Of a stretch of DNA of 64,000 bases, positions 1-8,386 are shown in pieces. Under the pieces are notes generated by a model, which saw nothing but the letters and a program-made list of their open reading frames with translations, was not told the DNA's origin and did no database searches. Position numbers and translations under genes: made by a program. The stretch spans positions 256,489 through 320,488 of the forward strand of contig NZ_JH636448.1 of NCBI RefSeq assembly GCF_000255705.1. The letters run 5' to 3'. How positions within the stretch are numbered: position 1 is the stretch's first letter; every line of letters starts with the position of its first letter. Origin of the DNA: Zavarzinella formosa DSM 19928 (GTDB taxonomy: Bacteria; Planctomycetota; Planctomycetia; Gemmatales; Gemmataceae).

Positions 1-676
1 ATTCGCCGGGAACCTTTAACCCGCGATGGGCCGACACCGGCTTAATGTCGTCCGGGTCCACTTCCTCCAGATCGAGTGTTTGCAACTTTCCCCAGCGAGG
101 CAGCCAAATCAGCCGCTTGTTCGTCAGCCAATAACGGCCGGAGCGGACCCAAGGCCAGAACACATAAAGCAACAGCACCGGCATGAACACAAGGGCGAAC
201 AGGCGTTCACCCCACCCGCCGACGATGGCTTGGGCGACCAAGAACAGCCCCATGCAACTAAACACAAACGTCATGTTGCACAGAATCCACACCCAAGCGA
301 AAAGGCCGCCGAAGCCCTCTCGCAACACCACCCGCTCGCCCGGTACAAGAGCAAAGGGCAGTCCCTTCGGCACCGGCATCGACGGCCGTTTGGACACCGA
401 TGAAAGCGAAGATGGCAGCGGTGGCGGCCCGGCTTGTCTGGCTTTCCCCGACACGGGCAACGGCGGCGGCCCTTTGGCCGTCGGTTGGATGTCGAGATTC
501 AACGAGTTCAACAACTCGTCATCGGGCGAAGAAGCCGGATCATGTAACTCATCGCTCATCTGATTGTTCACCGGGATGGCTTGCCCGCAACTGGGACATG
601 CCATCAACGGACCCGCGTGATCAGCCGGTGGTAAAAAGGTGTTTTGACAATGAGGGCAAGTAATATTGGCAGGCAT
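1..676 (-). CDS. Zinc-ribbon membrane protein (partial)
   Basis: The reading frame opens at the ATG at 676-674 and runs off the left edge, leaving about 225 visible codons. The N-terminus has two CxxC pairs (C7/C10 and C27/C30) spaced like a small zinc ribbon. A Pro/Ser-rich linker follows, then two strongly hydrophobic stretches (about residues 124-153 and 158-177) that look like transmembrane helices. After the helices, the segment RYWLTNKRLIWLP (181-193) resembles the start of a bacterial PH-like domain. It is probably a membrane-anchored protein of unknown role. It is divergent from the catabolic operon at 1034, and nothing links the two functionally. Confidence 0.6.
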   Translation of the reverse strand, partial: MPANITCPHCQNTFLPPADHAGPLMACPSCGQAIPVNNQMSDELHDPASSPDDELLNSLNLDIQPTAKGPPPLPVSGKARQAGPPPLPSSLSSVSKRPSMPVPKGLPFALVPGERVVLREGFGGLFAWVWILCNMTFVFSCMGLFLVAQAIVGGWGERLFALVFMPVLLLYVFWPWVRSGRYWLTNKRLIWLPRWGKLQTLDLEEVDPDDIKPVSAHRGLKVPGE

Positions 677-1033
677 GAATCAGGATCTTTCACCAGTTGC
701 CGAGGCGGGCAGGACATCTTGGGAGAGCGGGGTGATGAGAAGTGTAAACAATCGACGACATGAGCCGCAATGAAAAATTGCGTGTGAATTTGTCGCAAGT
801 GAATGATTGCTCCCGTGGAATGTTCAGAGGAGAAACGTGCCAATACTTATCGGAAAATCCGATGCTTTTTCGATTTCTCGAATCCACTCTCCGGGAATCA
901 CGATGGCGTCATCGGTCGTGGTTCCTACCATGATTCACAAGTCATCGGTCAACGCGAGTTGAGCTGACTCCCGCCTGCAAGTTCTCCCCTTGAACGGCGA
1001 CTCGTTCCACCACCAATCACCGGGACGTGTTAC
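677..1033. promoter_or_regulatory. Divergent intergenic region
   Basis: This 357-base stretch separates the partial zinc-ribbon gene (minus) from the catabolic operon (plus). It should carry both promoters because the flanking genes are transcribed away from each other. I see no convincing -35/-10 pair, no long palindrome and no small coding frame in it. The start at 1034 has no clear Shine-Dalgarno sequence. Confidence 0.35.
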
Positions 1034-2047
1034 ATGATCCGGGCTTCAGTCGATTTTTCTCTTCCAGGCAAGCAATTCGGCCATTTGTACGTGCCATACT
1101 CGTACAACATGGCCGGCTGGGCCAACTTGATGGTCCCGATTTCCGTGATCTCCAACGGCGAGGGGCCGACGGCCCTTGTGCTGGCGGGCAATCACGGAGA
1201 CGAGTATCCGGGGCAGGTGGCCGTGATGCGGTTGCTCCGGGAATTGACACCCGAGCATGTCACCGGCCGGATCATCCTGATCCCCACGCTGACGATGCCC
1301 GGCGCCAAGGCCAGCACCCGGTTATCGCCGCTTGACGGCAAGAACTTCAACCGCTGCTTCCCCGGCAATCCGGCGGGCACTCCCAGCGAGATGCTGGCCG
1401 ATTACCTCACGACGGTTTTGTTCCCGCTTGCGGATATTGTGATCGACATCCACACCGGCGGCCGGGGGGTCGATTTCTACCCGTGCGCCCACATGCACCT
1501 TGTTCCCAAAGGGCCGCAACGCGAGGCCATGCTCGCCGGGACCGAGGCGTGGAACTCGGATTTTTGCTTCCTATATGCCGATGTCGCCGGAACCGGCCTG
1601 TTGCCGGTTGAGGCCGAGAGCCAAGGGAAGATCGTCATCACCACGGAGATGGGGGGCAGTGAAAACGTCACCGCCGCCGTTCATCAACTGACCCAAAGCG
1701 GCTTGCGAAATGTCCTCGTTCAATCGGGGGTGTTGAAGGGCCAGGTGGCCACGCGCGAATCACTCGGGCTGCCGCCAATTCGTTGGGTTCAGGCGTTGAA
1801 TTGGGAAGATTATCGGTTTGCCCCCGAGTCCGGCGTCTACGAAAACATGGTCACCCTCGGCACAGAAGTGGTCGCCGGGCAAACAGTCGGGGCCATTCAC
1901 TTCTTGGAACGCCCCGAACGAGAACCAGTCAATGTGGTGGCCGCACGCGATGGAATTTTGATTGCCACCCGCGCGCCGACCATCGTCACCCAAGGCGATT
2001 GTGTGGCCTGCATTGCCCAAGAAATTGATCCCCGGAGGCTCCCATGA
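1034..2047 (+). CDS. Succinylglutamate desuccinylase/aspartoacylase family deacylase
   Basis: This 337-residue protein belongs to the zinc-dependent AstE/AspA branch of the M14 carboxypeptidase clan, which removes an acyl group from an N-acyl amino acid or related amide. The zinc ligands are visible as H54 and E57 in GNHGDE and H140 in DIHTGG. The conserved NFNRCFPG block (104-111) fits the substrate pocket of the family. The C-terminal third resembles the beta-rich lid domain of the family. Its stop overlaps the next start by 4 nt (ATGA), so it is translationally coupled to the enolase-superfamily gene. The substrate is unknown; the context points to an N-acylated or lactam-derived carboxylate. 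No signal peptide is seen, so it is cytoplasmic. Confidence 0.8.
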   Translation: MIRASVDFSLPGKQFGHLYVPYSYNMAGWANLMVPISVISNGEGPTALVLAGNHGDEYPGQVAVMRLLRELTPEHVTGRIILIPTLTMPGAKASTRLSPLDGKNFNRCFPGNPAGTPSEMLADYLTTVLFPLADIVIDIHTGGRGVDFYPCAHMHLVPKGPQREAMLAGTEAWNSDFCFLYADVAGTGLLPVEAESQGKIVITTEMGGSENVTAAVHQLTQSGLRNVLVQSGVLKGQVATRESLGLPPIRWVQALNWEDYRFAPESGVYENMVTLGTEVVAGQTVGAIHFLERPEREPVNVVAARDGILIATRAPTIVTQGDCVACIAQEIDPRRLP

Positions 2048-3162
2048 AAATCACCGAAGTCATCTGCCAGATTCTCCGCATTCCGAACATCACGGCCAAG
2101 ACGGCGAGCAGCCAAGACTCGGTGCTTGTCCGTATCCGCACGGATACGGGATTGGAAGGCATCGGCGAAGCGGACTCCTCCCCCGAGGTGGTGAAGGCCA
2201 TCATCGACGCCCCGTTCAGCCATAACATTGCCTGCGGATTGCGCCTCCTGCTGGTCGGTGAAAACCCGCTGGACAGCGAACGCCTCTGGCACAAGATGTA
2301 TCGCCGGACGATGTACTTCGGCCGCAAGGGCGTGGGCATCACGGCGATGGCCGCCGTGGACATGGCGTTGTGGGATTTGAAAGGCAAAGCATTTGGCGAA
2401 CCGATTCACCGGCTATTGGGCGGCAAACATCACAGCAAACTTCGGGGCTATGCTTCAATCCTGTTTGGCCGTGATGGCAAAGAGACTGGCGATATCGCCC
2501 GCAAATGGGTGGAAGCCGGGTACTCGGCCGTGAAGTTTGGCTGGGAGCCGATGGGCACATCGGAAGCGGTGGACATCGACCTCGTCAAAGGGGCGCGTGA
2601 AGGGCTTGGAAAAGCCACGCTGTTGATCGACGCCGGATGCGTGTACGACGCCCGCACGGCATTGCGACGGGCACAGGCTTTTGCCGAATACACGCCGGAG
2701 TGGTTTGAAGAACCGTTGCAAGAGGATGATATCGAAGGGTATGTCTGGCTTCGTGACCGTTCGCCGATTCCAATCGCATCTGGCGAAGGCGAATGCGGCC
2801 GGGAGTCGTTCCGGCCCTTCATTGATCGCAAAGCGTTGGACGTTTACCAAGTCGATCTCTCGCGTTGCGGATTCACCGATGCCGCCTACATCCGCGCCCG
2901 TGTGGAGGAAATCGGGGCGAGGCTCTGCAACCATTGTTACACCAGTCCGCTGACGGTAGCCGCCAGCCTGCATTGGTTAAGCACCTGTAAGGATGCCTTT
3001 ATCTTCGAGGACTGTGTCGAAGACTCTCCGTTGCGGCATGAACTGACCATTGAAAAAGTGCAATCGGTGAATGGCTGGATCGAAGTGCCCGACCGTGCCG
3101 GCCTTGGCGTGACGCTGGATGAGAAGTTCGTGCAGAAGTATCTCGTTGCCGAATCCAAGTGA
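2044..3162 (+). CDS. Mandelate racemase/muconate lactonizing enzyme family protein
   Basis: This 372-residue protein has the two-domain enolase-superfamily layout: a capping domain (about 1-125) and a barrel. The metal ligands are D196, E222 and E248 (LLIDAG, WFEEP, IASGE). The general-base side fits the mandelate racemase subgroup, with a D271-H297 dyad (QVDLSRCG, LCNHC). The lysine motif is KFGWEP (K164) rather than KxK, so one base is glycine, as in the paralogue at 4544. The family abstracts a proton alpha to a carboxylate, giving racemisation or dehydration of a sugar acid. It overlaps the upstream deacylase by 4 nt and lies 13 nt before the creatininase gene. The substrate cannot be read from the sequence. 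Confidence 0.85.
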   Translation: MKITEVICQILRIPNITAKTASSQDSVLVRIRTDTGLEGIGEADSSPEVVKAIIDAPFSHNIACGLRLLLVGENPLDSERLWHKMYRRTMYFGRKGVGITAMAAVDMALWDLKGKAFGEPIHRLLGGKHHSKLRGYASILFGRDGKETGDIARKWVEAGYSAVKFGWEPMGTSEAVDIDLVKGAREGLGKATLLIDAGCVYDARTALRRAQAFAEYTPEWFEEPLQEDDIEGYVWLRDRSPIPIASGEGECGRESFRPFIDRKALDVYQVDLSRCGFTDAAYIRARVEEIGARLCNHCYTSPLTVAASLHWLSTCKDAFIFEDCVEDSPLRHELTIEKVQSVNGWIEVPDRAGLGVTLDEKFVQKYLVAESK

Positions 3163-3175
3163 GCGGAGACAAGTC

Positions 3176-4057
3176 ATGAGTCGCGCGAAGACCGAGTATC
3201 GGTACGAAAAGCTGACGTGGCCGGAGATCAACGACGCCGTTGATCTTGGCAAGGTGTGCATCATTCCTTGCGGCGCGGTCGAACAACACGGTCCGCATTT
3301 GCCGTTGGATGTTGACCTCGTCTGCCCGGTTGGCGTCGCCACCGGGGCAGGGCGTGAGATCGCGGACAAGATGCTCGTGTTGCCGGTGGTGGCGTATGGC
3401 TACACCGGGCATGTCATGGACTTTCCCGGCACGATCAATCAAGACTTCGAGCATTTCATGCACCATGTGCTCGACATCACCAAGTCGCTGGCTTACCACG
3501 GATTCAAGAAGATCATCCTGCTCAACGGGCATGGGTCCAACATGCCGAACCTGGACCTCGTCTCGCGCCGGACGAATGTGGAAACAGACGCGGAATGTTC
3601 CGTGGTCGCTTGGTGGAATCTGCTGACCGTGGACAAGACTTTCTTGCCGAAGTGGCGGCAAAGCAAGTTCCCCGGCGGCTGTTCCCATGCCTGCGAATTG
3701 GAAACGAGCCTGTATTTGTATCTCGACGGCGACAACGTCCGCAAAGACCTTATCAAGAGCGGGACGATCAGTTTCAATAACGAGGACAGCCCGTTCAACT
3801 GGGTCGATCTCTTCGGCGCCGGCCCGGCGACCACGGTGTCTTGGACAAGCAGTTACTCCGACACCGGCGTCTTGGGAGATGCGGAACTCGCCACTCCCGA
3901 AAAAGGTCGGCAAGCCTACGAAGAAGCGGTGAAGCAACTGGTGCGATTCGTGACATGGTGGAAGGATCGGCCGAAAGATGTTCGCCGGGACTTTCACCGG
4001 AAACCGCCGACGATTCCGATCCCGTGGGGACAACGGCCGTCAGATTCCGGCAGGTAA
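3176..4057 (+). CDS. Creatininase family amidohydrolase
   Basis: This 293-residue protein has the creatininase family signature PCGAVEQHGPHLPLDVD, with candidate metal ligands E36, H38 and D47, then LNGHGSN (H119) and HACELETS (H171, E174/E176). Members hydrolyse cyclic amides such as creatinine or formylaminopyrimidines, or act on amine-containing metabolites. I chose the ATG at 3176 because it follows GCGGAGACAAGTC, a usable ribosome binding site; the frame extends 19 codons further upstream into the preceding gene. It is the third gene of a tightly packed operon with the deacylase and an enolase-superfamily enzyme, which suggests stepwise opening of a cyclic or acylated nitrogen compound. 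The exact substrate is not predictable. Confidence 0.85.
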   Translation: MSRAKTEYRYEKLTWPEINDAVDLGKVCIIPCGAVEQHGPHLPLDVDLVCPVGVATGAGREIADKMLVLPVVAYGYTGHVMDFPGTINQDFEHFMHHVLDITKSLAYHGFKKIILLNGHGSNMPNLDLVSRRTNVETDAECSVVAWWNLLTVDKTFLPKWRQSKFPGGCSHACELETSLYLYLDGDNVRKDLIKSGTISFNNEDSPFNWVDLFGAGPATTVSWTSSYSDTGVLGDAELATPEKGRQAYEEAVKQLVRFVTWWKDRPKDVRRDFHRKPPTIPIPWGQRPSDSGR

Positions 4058-4072
4058 TGGAATATCGAGTTG

Positions 4073-4234
4073 TCAGCAAATCCCGCGGATCAGGGGTTTC
4101 TTCAGCGTGCGGTGTCGGGGGACCGGAGATTTTGCGCCGTTGGACGGGTTCAACCACAGATCATGTTTTGATCCGTGCCGATGCAACTGACATCCGTGGG
4201 ATCGAAGATGTTCTTCAAACTCACGACGGTTCAT
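4073..4234 (-). pseudogene. hicA: HicA-type toxin gene with premature stop
   Basis: A 53-codon frame starts at the ATG at 4234-4232, overlapping the hicB stop by 4 nt. It encodes a HicA-like double-stranded-RNA-binding-fold mRNA interferase with the core GSKHDLWLNPSNGAKSPVPR, including the catalytic His of the GSKH motif (H24). Translation stops at TGA (4075-4073) after LIRGIC. Reading through that codon continues as QLDIPLPAGI and ends at another stop at 4042-4040, which is where HicA proteins of this type normally finish. A single CGA-to-TGA change would therefore explain a protein about 11 residues short at its C-terminal helix. It may be inactive or partly active. It is convergent with the creatininase gene. 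Confidence 0.7.
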
Positions 4235-4458
4235 CGCGAGGCAGCCTTGTTCTTTTTGCTCAGCTCGGCCTTCCGATCCGCTGCGAACAACGCGATCACA
4301 TCGCGGGCGTTCTCAAAAGCCTCTTCCAAAGTGTCGGCTTGGGTGAGAACGTCGGGATTGAACGGGGATGTGACCACATACCCGCCTTCTTCGGCCGGTT
4401 CAAGAAGCAACACCAGCTTTCCATCCGTCACCGTGAATCCCTTCGCCTTCTTGGCCAT
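4231..4458 (-). CDS. hicB: HicB family antitoxin
   Basis: This 75-residue protein contains the HicB-like RNase-H-fold core, with the segments GGYVVTSP and TQADTLEEAFENARDVIALF typical of the family. HicB proteins bind and neutralise the HicA mRNA interferase and usually repress their own operon. The start at 4458 follows GGAG eight bases upstream; an alternative ATG 24 bases earlier is less well placed. The protein has no long C-terminal DNA-binding extension, so any autoregulation would rely on an unseen partner. The gene precedes a truncated hicA with ATGA coupling, making this an antitoxin-first arrangement with a damaged toxin. Confidence 0.8.
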   Translation of the reverse strand: MAKKAKGFTVTDGKLVLLLEPAEEGGYVVTSPFNPDVLTQADTLEEAFENARDVIALFAADRKAELSKKNKAASR

Positions 4459-4543
4459 GTGATTCTCCGAAGAGCAGCCCATATGTTTGGTTTGTTCGAG
4501 TCCCTGTTTATTCTATCACGCCACAAGACATGGAGACTACGCC

Positions 4544-5662
4544 ATGAAGATTGTTGATGTCCGTCTCACGGGGCTTTCCGGTGGAACTGTCGAGGGAGGC
4601 TGGGCCAAGGAACTGACCCCCGAGGATGATGTTCACACCGTTGTTGAGGTCATCACGGACACGGGCTTGGTCGGTGTTGGCAGCACGTTCACGAGCAGCG
4701 CGCTCGTGGCGGCGTCGGCCAAACTGCTCAAGCCGCTTTTGCTTGGCGAACGGGCCGATGAGCCGGCGAGAGTGAGCGAGAAACTTCGCCAGCATATGTT
4801 CTGGCAGGGGCGTGGCGGTTCGGTGGAACACGCCATCAGCGGCATCGATATCGCCTTGTGGGACTTGTTCGGCAAGTCGGCCAATCAGCCGGTCGCCCGG
4901 TTGCTCGGCGGTCTGTATCGCAACAAGATCAAGCCGTATGGCTCACTCTTGTTTGCGGAGGTGGACCCGCTTCGGGAGAAGTTGCAACAAGCGGTTGCCC
5001 GAGGGTTCAAGGCCATCAAGCTTGGATGGAAGCCGTTTGGCCGACGAGATGCGAAAACCGACGAGGAACTGGTTCGCACGGCCCGCGAAACGGTCGGGCC
5101 GGATGTGGAACTCATGGTGGACGCCGGAGGGAGCGAGGCGTTTTGGCCGCATGGGTACAAATGGGCGATTCGCACGGCCCACATGCTGGCCAAGTACGAT
5201 GTGACATGGTTTGAAGAAGCGCTTCCCCCGGATGATTTCGCCGGGTTTGCCGAGCTTCGCCGACATTCGCCGGTTCCCATCGCCACCGGGGAAGTGTTGA
5301 CACGCCGACAAAGTTTTTGGCCGCTTTTCGATCAGAAATGCGTCGATGTCGTCCAGCCGGATTGCACCAAATGCGGCGGGCTGACGGAGGCTTGGCGAAT
5401 CGCCTGGATGGCTTACGAACACAATGTGCAATGGGTGCCGCACGGGTGGAACACGGCCATTGGCTTGGCCGCCGATATTCATCTGGCCTGTGCAATGCCG
5501 GTGGCGAAGTATGTCGAGTTCCTCACACCGTCGCCATACATGGATGAATTAATCAAGACGCCGTTTCGGCCGGATGCCGACGGGTTGTTGACACTCCCCG
5601 ACAAACCCGGCCTCGGGATCGAACTGAACCCCGAAGCCATGAAGCGATTCGGCGGCGGCTGA
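4544..5662 (+). CDS. Mandelate racemase/muconate lactonizing enzyme family protein
   Basis: This 372-residue enolase-superfamily protein starts at 4544 after GGAGACTACGCC. Metal ligands are D193, E224 and E250 (LMVDAGG, WFEEAL, IATGE), and the D273-H300 dyad (QPDCTKCGG, VPHGW) is that of the mandelate racemase subgroup. Its lysine motif KLGWKPFG (K159) closely parallels KFGWEPMG in the protein encoded at 2044, so the two are likely paralogues acting on related substrates. It should catalyse proton abstraction next to a carboxylate, giving dehydration or epimerisation of a sugar acid. It stands alone, divergent from hicB and convergent with the ceramidase-like gene, whose stop lies 2 nt away. 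Confidence 0.85.
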   Translation: MKIVDVRLTGLSGGTVEGGWAKELTPEDDVHTVVEVITDTGLVGVGSTFTSSALVAASAKLLKPLLLGERADEPARVSEKLRQHMFWQGRGGSVEHAISGIDIALWDLFGKSANQPVARLLGGLYRNKIKPYGSLLFAEVDPLREKLQQAVARGFKAIKLGWKPFGRRDAKTDEELVRTARETVGPDVELMVDAGGSEAFWPHGYKWAIRTAHMLAKYDVTWFEEALPPDDFAGFAELRRHSPVPIATGEVLTRRQSFWPLFDQKCVDVVQPDCTKCGGLTEAWRIAWMAYEHNVQWVPHGWNTAIGLAADIHLACAMPVAKYVEFLTPSPYMDELIKTPFRPDADGLLTLPDKPGLGIELNPEAMKRFGGG

Positions 5663-5664
5663 CC

Positions 5665-7107
5665 TCATCCCGCCAGAAGTCGTTCGATCTCCCGGCACAC
5701 GTTTTGAGTCAGCGATTCAAAACTCCCGGCGGCGGTGGCGGCGATGATTTCCTGATAGATTCCGTACCCATACGACGCGGCCGGGGGAACGTAACCCGGC
5801 TGCCAATCGTCAGTGATGGTCGATACGACCACCGCAAATTGCGGGAATCGTTTTCGCAAGGTGATCTGAAACTCCTGATACAGTTCGCCGGGCGTGAATA
5901 CCCACAATGAATGCCCGATCCGCGAGACGGACACGACAAACGGATATGCCTTGCCGGCGGGCAGGGCGGCGAGACGCACCAGTTGCCGCGTCATCTGCTC
6001 GGCCTTCGCCCGGCAATCGCTTACCCGTTGCATGTCGTTCGCAGCCCGAGCATCCGTTTCGCGTTTTTCCCATTCAGTCAGTTCAGCCCGAGTCTCGGCT
6101 TCTGTGGCCAATTCCATGCGATAGTGCATGTGAACAGTGAAGACCTTGGACTGCCAGCGCCGGGATTGTTCCGCAAATTCTGATGTCATCGGCCGGTGCC
6201 GCCAAGGCCCGAGAATGGCCCCGGAAATCACCGGCCCGGCGTATTCAAAATGCGTGCCGGGTTGGGGCAACGCCTCCAACCCGGAGAGGGCCGCAAAACC
6301 GAGTTGCCGCCCGTTGCGATCCGCAATCGCCGGGTCGCCGACAAATCCTTCCTTCGGCCCCAATTCCCCGGATGAGCCTTGGAGAAACAAGCAGGGCGAA
6401 TGGGTGTGTCCCTCGATCACCTCTCGCATGGCTCCGATATAATCCGGGCTGATGAGCGTGTTTTCCCATGCCAGCGTCGTTGGATGGCAGGCGTAGTTCA
6501 CCACCGTGCCAAGAACCCGGCCGTCTTCGGCGATGGCCTTGCCCACCAAGACAGTATCGTCGGCGAATCCATCGGGATTGAAACCCACCACAATTTGATT
6601 GGTAACCAAGTCTTGGAGATCGCGATGCGTGGCCAGCGAGCAACGGGAGGTGCCGTACACAATCGTCGCCGGACGGGCCGCCGTGGATGCCTCTATGGCG
6701 ATTCGGCCACAAGTCTCCGTCATCGCGTCGAGATACGGGGCGATGAGATCGCCGCCCGGCAAATGGGAGCGGGAGCGGGACATCCACGCGGAACCGTGCG
6801 TGTGCGACATCGACACATGAACATCACTGGCCGGGATTCCGGCCGCCTCGCCGACATGCTTGCGGATTCGCTCGAACTCGGATCGGTCAAGCAAGCAATG
6901 GTCGAGGCCAAGGATTAACTGTCTGCCGGAACCATCAAGGGCCTCCAGCCAGAGGGCCGTCGCCAATAGCGGCCGGTGGATGCCGGTTGACCGCTCGTGC
7001 ATGGCGGCCCCCCACATCCGATGGTAGCTGCCGACCGGCGGGGTGATGTCGGCTCGGGCAAAACCGACCCGACTCTGGCTTTGCGGAGTTTCAACCCTTG
7101 TCGTCAT
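5665..7107 (-). CDS. Neutral/alkaline ceramidase-like hydrolase
   Basis: This protein of about 480 residues has the hallmarks of the N-terminal catalytic domain of neutral/alkaline non-lysosomal ceramidases: VGFARADITPP near the start, MSHTHGSAW, NYACHPTTL and QGSSGELGP. The histidines in these motifs would bind the catalytic zinc. True ceramidases hydrolyse the amide bond of ceramide, but many planctomycete homologues have unknown substrates. No signal peptide is obvious, unlike secreted ceramidases. Two adjacent ATG codons are possible starts; the second (7107) is better spaced from GAGGAA. The start lies inside the end of the upstream MFS gene, so it is the last gene of the minus-strand operon and may act on the transported compound. 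Confidence 0.7.
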   Translation of the reverse strand: MTTRVETPQSQSRVGFARADITPPVGSYHRMWGAAMHERSTGIHRPLLATALWLEALDGSGRQLILGLDHCLLDRSEFERIRKHVGEAAGIPASDVHVSMSHTHGSAWMSRSRSHLPGGDLIAPYLDAMTETCGRIAIEASTAARPATIVYGTSRCSLATHRDLQDLVTNQIVVGFNPDGFADDTVLVGKAIAEDGRVLGTVVNYACHPTTLAWENTLISPDYIGAMREVIEGHTHSPCLFLQGSSGELGPKEGFVGDPAIADRNGRQLGFAALSGLEALPQPGTHFEYAGPVISGAILGPWRHRPMTSEFAEQSRRWQSKVFTVHMHYRMELATEAETRAELTEWEKRETDARAANDMQRVSDCRAKAEQMTRQLVRLAALPAGKAYPFVVSVSRIGHSLWVFTPGELYQEFQITLRKRFPQFAVVVSTITDDWQPGYVPPAASYGYGIYQEIIAATAAGSFESLTQNVCREIERLLAG

Positions 7108-8347
7108 CATCTTCCTCGATTGGCTTGGTCGGACTGACATCTCCGAAGAGCGTCCCCTTCGGGTTTAGGAAAATCCAGCAAACAGCGCTGGCGGCAAAGA
7201 GCGAGGCGAACACCAACATGGCGATGTTCCAGTCCCCGTATCGGCCGACCAGCCAGCCCACGACAAACGGGAACAAACCGGCGCCGATGTTTCCGCTCAT
7301 GTTCATGGTGGCAAACACCGTGGCCACCCGGTTGCCGCCGTAACCGATGGCCACGGTATAGCCGCTGACGCCGCTTGCCATCGCCCCGAAAGCGATGCCA
7401 CATAACAGCACGATGACAATCCCGGTGTCGGTCACCAAATAAGCGGCCAGCCCAAGGGAGGCGCAAATGACCGTCAGAAATGCAGCCATCCCCTGACGAC
7501 TTAGCCGGGAATTACCCGTGATCTTCAGCAGACGATCGGACAGCATCCCGCCGAGGATGCCGCCAAAGATACCGCATATTGGCGGCCAAGAAGCAAGTTC
7601 GCCGGCACGTTCTTCACTGAGCCCGTGTATTTCGCGGAGGTATCTGGGCAACCATGTGTAAAACAGAGCTACGGCTGAAGCCCGGAAAAATTGCTGTCCG
7701 CAAATGATTAGCATTTGAGAGTCGGTGGCCAATTTCAACCAATGTGATGAGGGAGTGTTTGGACCTTTCTCCTCTGGTTCGGCTTCCGTGGTTCGCTCCT
7801 TCCACCGAGGGGCAAAAACCGCAAACAGGAAAGTCCAGCATAATCCGGGTAACGTGTAGATTGTCAGAATTTGCCGCCAAGAGCAGATTCCAAGAAGGCT
7901 GCCGGATAGTCGATGCGAAATTGCCGACCCCATCGCCATGCACGCCGACAATCCGCCGGATGCCGAGGCTTGGTTTTCCTTGGGAAACGTGGCGCCGATG
8001 GCTTTGGTCGCACACGGAAACAGTCCCGCCTGGGCGCAGCCCATCAACCCCCACACCATCAAAAGCCCCGTGAATCCGGTGGCCAACCCGGTGGCGGCCG
8101 TGAGCATCGACCAAATGGTGGCAAAGAATACCAAACCTAATCGACTTCCCAACCGGTCGGCCAGCCAACCGGAGGGAAGTTGCATGAGGGCGTAGCTCCA
8201 ATACCAGACAGCCATCACGATGCCCATTTGCTTCGTGGTGATATCCAATTCGGCCTCGATCATCTTCGTCGGGGCCGACAAAGCCAGTCGCTGGACGTAT
8301 GCGATCACAGTGGCGGCGCAGAGGAAGCCGAGAACGATGTATCGCAT
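7091..8347 (-). CDS. MFS transporter (anion:cation symporter type)
   Basis: This 418-residue protein has about twelve hydrophobic helices and the major facilitator motif GWLADRLGSRLG between helices 2 and 3, as in hexuronate/galactonate permeases of the ACS family. Such proteins import organic anions with protons across the inner membrane. The start is ATG at 8347, preceded directly by GTG. The C-terminal tail is very acidic (EEDDDDKG). It is the fourth gene of the operon and lies downstream of the aldolase-like gene; its 3' end overlaps the ceramidase-like gene. With the second permease at 10472 it gives the operon two transporters of the same family. Confidence 0.85.
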   Translation of the reverse strand: MRYIVLGFLCAATVIAYVQRLALSAPTKMIEAELDITTKQMGIVMAVWYWSYALMQLPSGWLADRLGSRLGLVFFATIWSMLTAATGLATGFTGLLMVWGLMGCAQAGLFPCATKAIGATFPKENQASASGGLSACMAMGSAISHRLSGSLLGICSWRQILTIYTLPGLCWTFLFAVFAPRWKERTTEAEPEEKGPNTPSSHWLKLATDSQMLIICGQQFFRASAVALFYTWLPRYLREIHGLSEERAGELASWPPICGIFGGILGGMLSDRLLKITGNSRLSRQGMAAFLTVICASLGLAAYLVTDTGIVIVLLCGIAFGAMASGVSGYTVAIGYGGNRVATVFATMNMSGNIGAGLFPFVVGWLVGRYGDWNIAMLVFASLFAASAVCWIFLNPKGTLFGDVSPTKPIEEDDDDKG

Positions 8348-8386
8348 CACAGGTAACCGGGTTAACGAGGAGAGGTCGTCAGGCGA

